DNA of 64,000 nucleotides from Cydia pomonella (lineage: Eukaryota; Arthropoda; Insecta; Lepidoptera; Tortricidae), in assembly GCF_033807575.1 (NCBI RefSeq), contig NC_084717.1:10107692-10171691 (forward strand). The letters run 5' to 3'. Both the position numbers and the translations under genes were made by a program. Below are positions 46,389 through 58,070 of the stretch, piece after piece. The notes under the pieces are model-generated. The model was given only the letters and a program-made list of their open reading frames with translations, ran no database searches and was not told the DNA's origin. The stretch's first letter is position 1. Each line of letters starts with the position of its first letter.

Positions 46389-46812
46389 GATTAGATTAGA
46401 TTAGATTTATTTATTTCTTAAAGAAAAAGACACAGTATTTTACACAAAAGGATAAAACAAAGGCTTTCACTAAAAGATCGTCAACTTAACATTAAAACAA
46501 AAAATATAAAATTAATAAATAAAGAAATGTCACGACATAAAAGAAAACGTCAATGTATACATAGCTAGGGACAACCTAAGTATTGTCGAAATGTCAAAAA
46601 GAATAATAAACAAACATATTTACAAAAACACTAAGTTATAAATAACTTTATCTATAAAATAATTTAAATGAAAAATATAATGAAAATATATTATATGTCA
46701 ACGATCTTAATTGCTACAAATATTAATACGATGTCAATTCATATTAAATTAAATTAAATGTCACAGTTATAAAATAGGTTCATAAATAAATTTAATAATA
46801 AATACATAAGTT
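46389..46812 (-). mobile_element. LINE 3' UTR fragment, minus strand
   Basis: The left edge is a TTAGA microsatellite (TAGATTAGATTAGATTAGAT) followed by TTTATTTATTTCTTAAAG. On the minus strand that is a LINE 3' end with a TCTAA tail. No coding part is left. It abuts the plus-strand RT at 46813. Confidence 0.5.
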
Positions 46813-48390
46813 TACCCGCATCAGTGGAAAGTCACACGAGTGAGACCTATTCCTAAAACTTGTAACTCAACTTGCGTGGAAGACTATCGACCTATAGCCA
46901 TTCTTTCGTCGATTGCCAAGGTATTTGAGAGCATTGTAAATAGGCTCGTAGCTCCTCAAATTAAGCCCTTTCTTAGCGATTCCCAGCACGGTTTTAGGCC
47001 TCGGCGTTCAGTGGAGTTGAATCTTCTAACTTTGGTGGACTCGGTTTCCGATCATATGGACAAGGGTATACAAGTAGACGTGTTATACTTCGACTTCCAA
47101 AAAGCATTCGATCGCGTGGATAATGATGTGCTATTGAGCAAGTTGTGCGATATCGGTTTTTCTCCGCAACTACTCCGTTTCTTCGCTAGTTATCTCCGCG
47201 ATAGGAGTCAATATGTGCAACATGGCTGCTTTATATCGAACACTTATCAGACTAGGTCTGGGGTCAGTCAGGGATCGGTACTGGGTCCTTTGCTCTTCGG
47301 TATAATGATTAATGACCTGGCATCCGTTCCGAGTTTCGCTAGATGCCTTCTTTATGCCGATGACTTGAAGTTGATCTATGGAGTACAAGGAATCTCAGAT
47401 TGTGAATCTCTTCAAAAGGATCTTGACCAAATGCGCGAGTGGAGCGTAAAAAATAGACTATCCTTTAATGTCTCTAAATGTGCGGTTATAAGTTTTAGCA
47501 AGGCACGAAATCCACTTAACTACACATATATTTTGGGTTCAGACGCAATAGTTCGTGTTAGCTCCATCCGTGATCTCGGTGTCATTCTAGACTCTCGTCT
47601 CAATTTCCATAAGCACCTGAATGCATTGACCCGTAATTGTTACAAGAGGTTGGGATTTGTCATTCGAAATGCCAGGGATTTTACTGACTCAAGAACAATA
47701 AAACTGCTCTACAATGCCTTAGTGAGGAGTAAGCTTGAGACGGCCTCTGTCGTTTGGTGTCCCTACGAGACAACATATGTCTTACAACTGGAAAAAGTAC
47801 AGAAAGTGTTCTTGCGCTTCCTATACAAAAAATGTACGGGTATTACCCATTCCTTTATCCTACCAAGTTTTTGTTGGGAATGATGGGATTTAACTCCCTA
47901 GAGGTAAGACGCAGCTCAGCACTTCTCACTACAATCTGTAATATCTTACGCGGTGACTCTGACTGTGTCGAGTTAACAACACAAGTAGTGCGTCTGTTTG
48001 TCCCAACACCTTCTAGATTTGAGTTTCGGCCTCGTAATCGCTGTCTTTTATCTGTGCCGGGTTCCCGAACTGTGTCGCGCAGGAACGCTCCTTTTGTTCG
48101 AGCTTTACGCAGCTTGAATTCACTCCTCGCATCAGCGCCTGAATGTGATGTGTTTGCAAGTAGATGGATGTCAGTGCGTGATGAATGTCTGAGGTTCAGC
48201 GAGATGATGGATATTCGTCCCTCCTCTGTGTTATAAGTGTCACCTATTAGTATTTTGATGTTTCATGTCAACTCTTTCCAATTATACATGTCTAGATTGT
48301 CTAGGTTCAATATGTAATTTCACAGTGCTTTAGTTTTAACTGTTATACTGTGTTAATTAAAATGAATAAATAAAAAAAAAAAATAATAAA
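46813..48390 (+). pseudogene. LINE reverse transcriptase, near-complete RT and C-terminus, one frameshift
   Basis: The frame enters at YPHQWKVTRVRPIPKT and shows all RT palm motifs: EDYRPIAILSSIAKVFE, VLYFDFQKAFDRVD (motif A Asp), SGVSQGSVLGPLLF (motif B) and LLYADDLKLIYG (motif C, YADD), then the thumb KNRLSFNVSKC and DLGVILDSRLNFHKHL. A one-base shift in the A run near 47828 ends that frame at 47884. The next frame supplies YPFLYPTKFLLGMMGF, VPGSRTVSRRNAPFVRAL and the natural end at 48236. A 3' UTR and an A-rich tail follow (about 48370-48390). The endonuclease part is missing. The clade looks CR1/Jockey-like. It is part of the 6.9-kb nest inside one satellite monomer. Confidence 0.9.
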
Positions 48391-50018
48391 TAAATTATTT
48401 TTCGCTATATTCTTTAACGGAATATAGCGACATTTCTATTAAAAATTCTTTCAGTTCGTGTGCAAACTTGTAATTCGAGGTTTCGTTTCTGAGGCTGGCG
48501 GGTAGTCGCTCATATAAGGATATTAAGGATGGGCCGATCACTCGCGGAGACTTATCTAACAATGCGAGCCGCCGCCGCACTGGTAGCAATCTCCCCGTCT
48601 GGCGGGTTATTCTGCCGGGCATAACGTGCAACGTTTAAACGAGTGAATATTTAGACGCGTGAACATAATTACCTCATATATGTAAAGCGAGTAATGCGTC
48701 ATTAGGTGGTACTTTTTGAACAGCTCGCGACATGAGTACCTCGGATTCACACCTGCCAAGATACGAACGGCTCTTTTTTGTAGTTTAAATACTCTGTCTG
48801 AGTTTGTCGAGTTTCCATACAGAACTATACCGTACGACAAGATTGAGTAAAAATATGCATAATAAATCTGAAGTAATGCATCACTAGAAACAATTGGTTT
48901 CAGTTTGCGCAGTACAAATAAAGCACTGCACAGTCTTTCACACAACTGGTCTATGTGTGCTTTCCAGTTTAGTTTGGCGTCCATTATGAATCCGAGGAAT
49001 CTAGTTGAGTCGCAGCGTGGCATCGGACTCTGCATTTGTGGGATATTTGTGATATTTCCGGTTGAAAACAGCATCACGTTGGATTTCGTAACATTGTGAA
49101 CCACTCATGTAGTTGGCTGCATATCAATGACAGTTTTTGTTCAAGCAGTGGGTATGTGGGCGCATTTACTATCACAGTGGTGTCATCGGCAAACAGCACC
49201 ATTGTACCATCAGCAACGGAAGCAGAAAGATCATTGATGAACGTCAAAAACAAGGTGTTCCCGAGTGACGAACCTTGAGGTATTCCTAGTTCTAGTTTAC
49301 CTGCAATTGATTTAAGGTTTTTACCCTCAATTTTGACCTCAACTGTCTGTTTTCTGCTATCTAAGAAAGATGTGAATAGCCTATGAACATTATTTTTTAT
49401 TCCATAGTGCTTTAACTTCTCTAGAAATAAGTCATGACTAATCACATCAAACGCTTTAGATAGGTCACAGAATACCCCTGCCACCTTGTCCTTTATGTCT
49501 AATGCTGTTGTTATGCAATCATGTATTTTTAATGCAGCGGTTGTAGTGGACCTATTTTTCCTATATGCATATTGTTTGTCTGTCAGTAAGTCATTTGTCT
49601 CCAGATGGTTCATTAAACATTTTGATAATATTGATTCAATTAGTTTTGAAATATTAGGTACAATAGTTATTGGTCTATAATTATCCACAGAACTTTTTTC
49701 GCCCTTTCCCTTATAAACTGGACATACTCGAGTGCTTTTCAGTACATCAGGGTACACACCGCAAGAGAACATAGTGTTTATAAATAGTATCCCCGCAATA
49801 ATCGGCCATATGCACTCGAGTAGGATCAGAGATATGTCATATACATCTAGGGTGGTCCGAGCTCTCAACATAGACCTCAAGGTTTGAGTTAAGCCTGTGA
49901 GTGTAATAGTAGGGAGGACAAAATTAGGTATATCTGCATTTTCAAGGTAATTTCGCAGGTACTGTACAGAGTCCGATTTTCTTATATTGTTAATTTTGTA
50001 TTTTGAAGCTATTGTAAG
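48391..50018 (-). pseudogene. Second LINE, reverse transcriptase and C-terminus
   Basis: The minus-strand frame 50036-49074 shows the RT: CPVYKGKGEKSSVDNYRP, ISKLIESILSKCL, AGVFCDLSKAFDVISHD (motif A), LGIPQGSSLGNTLF (motif B) and VLFADDTTVIV (motif C). A frameshift near 49100 leads to NVMLFSTG, FLGFIMDAKLNWKAHI and ILSYGIVLYG (down to 48607), and another near 48620 to the C-terminus ending at 48395. The upstream part (DSLSKLMLNYNHLIE... EHLNQHFLTV) lies at 52519-52858, separated by a Copia insertion. It is a CR1/Jockey-group protein with no endonuclease left and two frameshifts, hence dead. Confidence 0.88.
50014..50018. other. Target site duplication of Copia 2, left copy
   Basis: GTAAG is repeated at 52514-52518. 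The duplicated bases lie within the LINE frame on both sides. Confidence 0.88.
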
Positions 50019-50255
50019 TGTGAGAACTTCGCTCACCTGTAGACTAATCTCAGGAAAACACTATATATATTTAAACACTTTAATTACTATTACATAACAC
50101 AAATAACACAATAAATAAATCTCAATACAAAAATCAGCCTCCGCTGACAATTATAATTTTTGCTCGACAGAGAACCGTCACATTCCATTCAAACATCCCT
50201 CAAGATTCAAACCAGCCAGTCTGTCAACAATTGTCCAATCCTCTTTGCTCTAACA
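50019..50255 (-). repeat. Copia 2 3' LTR (left in window), 237 bp
   Basis: Plus-strand ends TGTGAGAACTTC and CTCTAACA. It contains 33 bases (GACAATTATAATTTTTGCTC onward) that the other LTR lacks. A purine-rich tract (minus-strand AATTGAGGAGGAG, about 50256-50268) lies next to it. Confidence 0.9.
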
Positions 50256-50338
50256 CTCCTCCTCAATTGTTTTCCCTCAGACATTCTATCCTCATCCAAA
50301 CTCTCCTGGTTCCTTTCACTCTCACTAACGAACAGCCT

Positions 50339-51592
50339 TCAACACACACCCATCTCTCTACGACAAAACTCATGCTTCTCTCTAACAACGGCTTTTGTCA
50401 AGACATCAGCAACCATTCGCTTCGTTTCTAAGTATGCCAGCGAAATTGCACCATTTTCGATTGCTTCTCTTATAAAATGGTAGCGAACATCAACATGCTT
50501 AGTCTGCTGATGTTGCACTGGGTTTTGTGCAATTGCCATAGCGGATTGGCTGTCCGTGTGTATTGTTATGGGAGACTCCTCCTTGCCCATAATTTCCATA
50601 AGGAACCTTTTAAGAAATATGGCTTCTTTGGCAGCTTCCGATAGGCTCATATATTCAGCCTCGGCTGTTGACAAAGCTATACTTCTTTGTTTTGTACTTT
50701 GCCATGAAATAGCTCCCTTTGCCATCTTGAAGACGTTGCCAGAATATGATCTTCTGTCAACTAAGTTTCCACCATGATCAGCATCGGCAAATCCTTGTAT
50801 ACATCCGTATGTCTCCTTGGAGTACTTGAGTCCCATGCTCTTTGTACCTTTAAGATACCTTAAGATTCTCTTAGTAGCAGTCCAGTGAACTTCCTCATAG
50901 CAGTTACAGAACTGACTCATAAAATTTACTGAGTGTGCTATGTCCGGTCTGGAACACACAGCTATATACATCAGTGATCCTATCAGCTCTCTGTAGGGTA
51001 TACTTTTATCAGGTGTATATGGCTCTTGTGGTTTCTGGAAACGTTGGCCTGGAACTCCTGGTGTACTGACTGGTTTACAGTTCTCCATTTTAAACCTGCG
51101 AAGGACTTTGTCAATGTATTCCTCTTGATCAATTTGGATAAGTCCGTTTTCTTGTTTTATCCGCATTCCAAGAAACAGTTCGGCCTTTCCTAAATCCTTC
51201 ATCTCAAACTTTGCTTTTAGTTCTTCTTTAACCTTTTTCATCTCATTCTCGTTGTTATAGAGTAACAAAATGTCATCTACATAAACAGCGAGGATTATCA
51301 TGTCCTTATCTGTTTTTCTCATATAGACACACGATTCGTTCTTCCATCGTTTGAAGTTTAGGCTCTCCTGCTCAGTGTGTAACTTCAAGTTCCAAGATCG
51401 TGGTGCTTGCTTAAGTCCATATAGAGATTTCTGGATAAGACACACGTAGTCTTCCTTCCCTTTCTCCTCAAAGTGTGGTGGTTGACGCATGAAGACTCTC
51501 TCATTAAGACTTCCATTAAGAAACGCAGTTTTTACGTCCATGTGATCAATCTGTAGACCGAGATTAGCTGCTAAGGCTAGTAGAAGTCTCAT
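50339..51592 (-). pseudogene. Copia 2 Pol remnant: RT C-terminal half and RNase H
   Basis: 417 codons. It opens at MRLLLALAANLGLQ just before HMDVKTAFLNGSLNE (RT motif A), contains QKSLYGLKQAPRSW and YVDD at residues 104-107, and RNase H residues D272, E313 and D347 (TDSQSA). It ends after HTKHV-like QTKHVDVRYHFIREA and MVADVLTKAV. The first methionine is a leftover internal residue of the intact polyprotein, not a true start. Upstream sequence is fused, out of frame, to the Gag fragment by a deletion of roughly 700-800 codons. The RT lacks its N-terminal fingers and would be inactive. The sequence differs clearly from the Copia at 10944, so it is a different family. Confidence 0.92.
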
Positions 51593-52146
51593 AGTTGCAG
51601 CAGTTTTGTTTTTACATAGTCCGAAGTTAAGGTTATGTTCGTGCTCTCCAGCGCCAATCTCATAGGCGCATATTCCTCTGGTAGGCCTTGTAGCATGAGT
51701 GCTGCTAGTAATTCGTCATCGATTTCTTTTCCCAAGTCTGCTAGTTGATTGCTAACTTGCATCAGTTCAGTTATATATTCAGTTATTGAATTAAACATGC
51801 TCAGTTTTAGGCTCACTAGCCTTGACAACAGTCTACATCTGTTGTTGATACCCTTATCTTCGTAAGCTACTTTAAGATTATTCCACGTCTCGTACGCAGT
51901 AGTGGCTTTACGAACGTGTACCTTACACTGACTCTCAATCAGTAAGCAGATTTTAGTTCGCGCTCTCTGATCGTTTCTCTTTGCGGTAGCATCTGTTGTG
52001 TCAGCAACTTTCTCTGTATACTGCCACAAATCATCGTGCATCAATACGCATTCCATGTCAAACTTCCAGGTATTCCAGTTATTGTTACCTTGCAATTTCT
52101 CTATGCTCGGGAGTCCCGGTCCCGCATTCGACATGGTGGTACTCAT
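51589..52146 (-). pseudogene. Copia 2 Gag N-terminal fragment
   Basis: 185 codons starting MSTTMSNAGPGLPSIEKL, with the Copia Gag pattern NNWNTWKFDMECVLMHDDLW, KARTKICLL-like RARTKICLLIESQ, ETWNNLKVAYEDKG and MLQGLPEEYAPM. It stops right at the deletion junction after YVKTKLLQL. The zinc knuckle that should follow is gone. The ATG lies about 160 bases inside the 5' LTR edge and looks like the original start. Confidence 0.88.
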
Positions 52147-52300
52147 TGTGTTATGTTACTCTAGCTAGTAAGATGTTATTGGTTGGTAGTTCTTACCGCC
52201 GTTCTCCTCTACATCCAACAAAATATTAATTCTCTGTGTTTAACACTAGTGTTGTACCTCGTTCATGATTAGGTCGATCAGATTTTTGGAAATCGTACTT

Positions 52301-52309
52301 CCCATAACC
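52301..52309 (-). other. Copia 2 primer-binding site
   Basis: Minus-strand GGTTATGGG directly abuts the 5' LTR and equals the first nine bases of the Drosophila copia initiator tRNA-Met site. The following bases (AAGTAC) do not match. Confidence 0.7.
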
Positions 52310-52513
52310 TGTGAGAACTTCGCTCACCTGTAGACTAATCTCAGGAAAACACTATATATATTTAAACACTTTAATTACTATTACATAACACAAATAACAC
52401 AATAAATAAATCTCAATACAAAAATCAGCCTCCGCTCACATTCCATTCAAACATCCCTCAAGATTCAAACCAGCCAGTCTGTCAACAATTGTCCAATCCT
52501 CTTTGCTCTAACA
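52310..52513 (-). repeat. Copia 2 5' LTR (right in window), 204 bp
   Basis: Same ends as the left LTR but lacks 33 bases between GCCTCCGCT and CACATTCC. Confidence 0.9.
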
Positions 52514-52518
52514 GTAAG
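52514..52518. other. Target site duplication of Copia 2, right copy
   Basis: GTAAG matches 50014-50018. Confidence 0.88.
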
Positions 52519-52858
52519 AAAGTGTTGGTTCAAGTGTTCTGGTACATTGCAAGGCGGTACAGTGTGTCCACTTTCATCTTTAAGTAAGATGGTAGTCCCC
52601 GAAGGTTTTGTGGACGTTTCGTCGTTTACTACACGCCACATTTCCTTCGGCGGATTCTTACTATTGACTATTCGGTTTGCATAGTATTCTCGCCGAGCAC
52701 TAAGAGTTTCAGCTTTGATGCGATCTGCTTGCTTATTGATGCATTCAGAGATATTCGTTAGTTCCGGATATTGACATTTTATTTCTATCAGATGATTATA
52801 GTTTAGCATAAGTTTCGAAAGGGAATCTGTAAGCCATGGCACTTGTTTATGTTTTTAT
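52519..52858 (-). pseudogene. Upstream part of the second LINE, between endonuclease and RT
   Basis: The frame MPWLTDSLSKLMLNYNHLIE, EYYANRIVNSKNPPKEMWRV and DESGHTVPPCNVPEHLNQHF is the linker that precedes RT in CR1/Jockey-type ORF2. It runs into the Copia 2 target site and continues beyond it at 50018. Its own 5' side breaks off near 52858. Confidence 0.8.
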
Positions 52859-53286
52859 CAATACTTTTTTTATCGGAAAATGAATGTCAATATAATATCG
52901 TAATACATTAAATAATTTACTAAATTTTTCGTTAATAGAGATCATGTCATCAAATATAAAATTTCAATTATAATTTTCAATGTCAACATAAAATGCAATA
53001 AACGATTGATCAATAAACAGTCTTTTTTCGATAAAATTATTTGGTCTGGTTTTTTGTCTCGTTTCCGTAGCGGGCAAGTTAAACACTTGTGCATTATGGT
53101 TGGTCACTAATGGGCGTATCAAGTGGCGTAGCCAGAATGTCCCCGCAGTCGCGCGGCACTAGTCCGCAGTCAATGCTACTGGCACTGTGCGCGGACACAC
53201 GGGTTGGAAACTCAACACAATTTCTACACATATAGCTTTGTAGGATCTCGTCTACCCGCCGCCTCATTACGTTATCTGATCGTTAT
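52859..53286. other. Unassigned insertion debris in the nest
   Basis: AT-rich first half, then a GC-richer stretch (GTCCCCGCAGTCGCGCGGCA, GTCTACCCGCCGCC). No open frame or terminal repeats are recognised. It ends where the satellite monomer resumes at ACTCTAGAGG. Confidence 0.4.
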
Positions 53287-56200
53287 AACTCTAGAGGTAC
53301 TGTTATTTGATTGATGATATAACGCTCTGTACGATGCAGTGGGTGTAGTTTACTCGCTTGCCGTCTAAGATGCAGAAAAACTTCAATGAATGCAAATGTT
53401 CATAGAAAGCCAAAGTCTCTTTTGATGCCCGTGCACCATTAATATGCCGCCGAGTATCACCCTAGATATAGTGTTTTTTGGTAGATAGTATAATGTTCTG
53501 TACGATAGAACGATAGAGTGGGTGTGGTTTACTCGCCTGCCGTCTAAGATGCAGAAAAACTTCATTGAATGCCAATGTTCATAGAAAGCCAAAGTCTCTT
53601 TGATGCCCGAGCATCATGAATATGCCGCCGAGTATCACTCTAGAAATAAAATTATTTGATCGATAATTTATTGCTCTGTACGATGCAGTGGGTGCGGTTT
53701 ACTCGCCTGCCGTCTAAGATGCAAATTTTCTTCAATGAATGCAAATGTTCATAGAAAGCCAAAGTCTCTTTTGATGCCCGTGCACCATTAATGTGCCGCC
53801 GAGTATCACTCTAGAAGTATTGTTATTTGATTGATGATATATTGCTCTGTACGATGCAGTGGGTGTAGTTTACTCGCCTGCCGTCTAAGATGCCGAAAAA
53901 CATCAATGAATGCAAAAGTTCATAGAAAGCCTAACTTTCTTATTTGTGCACTTGCACCATTAATATGTCACCGAGTATCACTCTAGATATACTGTTACTT
54001 GATAGGTAGTATAATGTTCTGTACGATACAGTGGGTGTGGTTTACTCGCCTAACGTCTAAGATGCAAAAATTCTTTAATGAATACAAATGTTCATAAAGA
54101 GCCAAAGTCTTTTTGATGCCCGTGCATCAAGAATATGCCGCCGAGTACCAATCTAGAAATAAAATTATTTGATCGATAATTTAATCCTCTGTACGATGCA
54201 GTGGGTGCGGTTTACTCGCTTGTCGTCTAAGATGCAGAAAAACTTCAATGAATCCAAATGTTAATTGAAAGCTAAAGTTTCTTTTTTGATGCCCGTGCAC
54301 CATTGATATGCCGCCGAGTATCACTTTAGATATAGTGTTATTTGATACATAATATAATGTTCTGTTCGATAGAGTGGGTGTAGTTTACTCGCCTGCCGTC
54401 TAAGATGCAAAAATTCTTCAATGAATACAAATGTTCATAGAAAGCCAAAGTCTCTTTGATGCCCGTGCATCATAAATATGCCGCCGAGTATCACTCTAGA
54501 AATAAAATTATTTGATCGATAATTTAATGCTCTGTACGATGCAGTGAGTGCGGTTTACTCGCCTGCCGTCTAAGATGCAAATTTTCTTCAATGAATGCAA
54601 ATGTTCATAGAAAGCCAAAGTCTCTTTTGATGCCCGTGCACCATTAATATGCCGCCGAGTATCACTCTAGAAATATAATTATTTGATAGAAAATATAATG
54701 CTCTGTACAATTCAGTGGGTGTAGTTTACTCGCCTGCCGTCTAAGATGCAAAAATTCTTCAATGAATGCAAATGTTCATAGAAAGCCAAAGTCTCTTTTG
54801 ATGCCCGTGCACCATTAATATGCCGCCGAGTATCACTCTAGAAATATAGTTATTTGATAGAAAATATAATGCTCTGTACGACTCAGTGAGTGTAGTTTAC
54901 TCGCCTGCCGTCTAAGATGCCGAAAAACATCAATGAATGGAAATGTTAATAGAAAGCCTAAGTTTCTTTTTTATGCCCGTGCACCATTAATATGCCGCCG
55001 AGTATCACTCTAGAGATAAAGTTATTTGATAGAAAATATAATGCTCTGTACGATGCAGTGGGTGCGGTTTACTCGCCTGCCGTCTAAGATGCCGACAAAC
55101 TTCAATGAATGCAAATGTTCATAGAAAGCCAAAGTCTCTTTTGATACCCGTGCACCATTATTATGCCGCCGAGTATCACTCTAGAGGTACTGTTATTTGA
55201 TTGATGATATAACGCTCTGTACGATGCAGTGGGTGTAGTTTACTCGCTTGCCGTCTAAGATGCAGAAAAACTTCAATGAATGCAAATGTTCATAGAAAGC
55301 CAAAGTCTCTTTTGATGCCCGTGCACCATTAATATGTCGCCGAGTATCACTCTAGAGGTACTGTTATTTGATTGATGATATATTGCTCTGTACGATGCAG
55401 TGGGTGTAGTTTACTCGCCTGCCGTCTAAGATGCCGAAAAACTTCAATGAATGCAAAAGTTCATAGAAAGCCTAACTTTCTTATTTGTGCACTTGCACCA
55501 TTAATATGTCACCGAGTATCACTCTAGGTATAGTGTTACTTGATAGGTAGTATAATGTTCTGTATGATACAGTGGGTGTGGTTTACTCGCCTGCCGTCTA
55601 ATATGCAAAAATTCTTCAATGAATGCAAATGTTCATAGAAAGCCAAAGTCTCTTTGATGCCCGTGCACCTTTAATATGCCGCCGAGTATCACTCTAGATA
55701 TAGTGTTATTTGATACAAAATATAATGTTCTGTACAATAGAGTGGGTGTAGTTTACTCGCCTGCCGTCTAAGATGCAAAAACTCTTCAATGAATGCAATT
55801 GTTCATAGAAAGCCAAAGTCTCTTTCATGCCCGTGTATCATGAATATGCCGCCGAGTATCACTCTGGATATAGTGTTATTTGATACATAGTATTATGTTC
55901 TGTACGATAGAGTGGGTGTAGTTTACTCGCTTGCCGTCTAAGATGCAGAAAAACTTCAATGAATACAAATGTTAATTGAAAGCTAAAGTTTCTTTTTTGA
56001 TGCCAGTGCACCATTAATATGCCGCCGAGTATCACTCTAGATATAGTGTTATTTGATACATAATATAATGTTCTGTACGATAGAGTGCGTGTAGTTTACT
56101 CGCCTGCCGTCTAAGATGCAAAAATTCTTCAATGAATACAAATGTTCATAGAAAGCCTAAGTCTCTTTGATGCCCATGCATCATGAATATGCCGCCGAGT

Positions 56201-58070
56201 ATCACTCTAGAAATAAAATTATTTCATCGATAATTTAATGCTCTGTACGATGCAGTGGGTGCGGTTTACTCGCCTGCCGTCTAAGATGCAAATTTTCTTC
56301 AATGAATGCAAATGTTCATAGAAAGCCAAAGTCTCTTTTGATGCCCGTGCACCATTAATATGCCGCCGAGTATCACTCTAGAAATATAGTTATTTGATAG
56401 AAAATATAATGCTCTGTACGATTCAGTGAGTGTAGTTTACTCGCCTGCCGTCTAAGATGCCGAAAAACTTCAATGAATGGAAATGTTCATAGAAAGCCTA
56501 AGTTTCTTTTTTATGTCCGTGCACCACTAATATGCCGCCGAGTATCACTCTAGAGATAAAGTTATTTGATAGAAAATATAATGCTCTGTACGATGCAGTG
56601 GGTGCGGTTTACTCGCCTGCCGTCTAAGATGCCGAAAAACTTCAATGAATGCAAATGTTCATAGAAAGCCAAAATCTCTTTTGATGCCCGTGCACCATTA
56701 ATATGCCGCCGAGTATCACTCTAGAGGTACTGTTATTTGATTGATGATATAACGCTCTGTACGATGCAGTGGGTGTTGCTTACTCGCCTGCCGTCTAAGA
56801 TGCCGAAAAACTTCAATGAATGCAAAAGTTCATAGAAAGCCTAAGTTCCTTATTTGTGCACTTGCACTATTAATATGTCGCCGAGTATCACTCTAGATAT
56901 AGTGTTACTTGATAGGTAGTATAATGTTCTGTACGATACAGTGGGTGTAGTTTACTCGCCTGCCGTCTAAGATGCAAAAATTCTTCAATGAATGCAAATG
57001 TTCATAGAAAGCCAATGTCTCTTTGATGCCCGTGCACCATTAATATGCCGCCGAGTATCACTCTAGATATAGTGTTATTTGATACATAGTATAATGTTCT
57101 GTACGATATAGTGGGTGTAGTTTACTCGCTTGCCGTCTAAGATGCAAAAAAACTTCAATAAATGCAAATGTTAATAGAAAGCTAAAGTTTCTTTTTTATG
57201 CCCGTGCACCATTAATATGCCGCCGAGTATCACACTAGAAATAAAGTTATTTGATAGAAAATATAATGCTCTGTACGATGCAGTGGGTGTCGTTTACTCG
57301 CCTGCCGTCTAAGATGCCGAAAAACTTGAATGAATAGAAATGTTTATAGAAAGCCTATGTTTTTTATTTGTGCACTTGCACCATTAATATGCCGCCGAGT
57401 ATCACTCTAGAAATAATGTTATTTGATAGATACTATAATGCTCTGTACGATGCAGTGGGCGTTGTTTACTCGCCTGCCGTCTAAGATGCCGAAAAACTTC
57501 AATAAATGCAATTGTTGATAGAAAGCATAAGATTCATATTTGATGCCCGTGCACCATTGATATGTCGCCGAGTATCACTCTAGAGATAGTGTTATTTGAT
57601 AGATAGTATTATGTTCAGTATGGTATAGTGGGTGTGGTTTACTCGCCTGCCGTCTAAGATGCCGAAAAACTTCGATGAACGCAAATGTTCATAGAAAGCC
57701 TCAGTTTCTTATTTGATGCCCGTGCACCATTAATAAGCCGCCGAGTAATGTTATTTGATTGATGATATAATGCTCTGTACGATGCAGTGGGTGTTGTTTA
57801 CTCGCCTGCCGTCGAAGATGCCGAAAAACTTCAATAATGCAAATGTTCATAGAAAGTATCAGATTCTTATTTGATGCCCGTGCACCATTATTATGTCGCC
57901 GAGTATCACTCTAGAGATAGTGTTATTTAATAGATAGTATTATGTTCTGTACGATACAGTGGGTGTGGTTTACTCGCCTGCCGTCTAAGGTGCAAAAATT
58001 CTTCAATGAATGCAAATGTTCATAGAAAGCCTCAGTTTCAAATTTATTGCCCTTGCATCATTCATATGCC
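53287..58070 (-). repeat. Satellite array, outer right arm, about 28 monomers
   Basis: Reverse-complement monomers in the same phase as the array interrupted at 46388. Nine-monomer higher-order copies are visible (54932 and 56472, 1540 bases apart). The outermost monomers mirror the first monomers of the left arm, including the shared TTCGAC variant and a monomer lacking the CTCTAGAGTGAT segment. The array is non-coding; short frames over it are shadows. Confidence 0.96.

Larger units (their letters stand above)
50019..52513 (-). mobile_element. Internally deleted Copia element (2495 bp)
   Basis: LTRs of 237 bp (50019-50255) and 204 bp (52310-52513) surround a Gag fragment fused at its end to the second half of RT plus RNase H. 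Zinc knuckle, protease, integrase and RT fingers are missing. TSD, TG...CA ends, primer-binding site and polypurine tract are recognisable. The LTRs differ by a 33-base gap and otherwise read as nearly identical. It is a non-autonomous copy inserted in a LINE. Confidence 0.92.

Noticed and set aside
25478..58070. Centromeric satellite
   Set aside because: Moths and butterflies have holocentric chromosomes, and the arrays are enclosed by terminal inverted repeats with a target duplication. An element origin explains the layout better.
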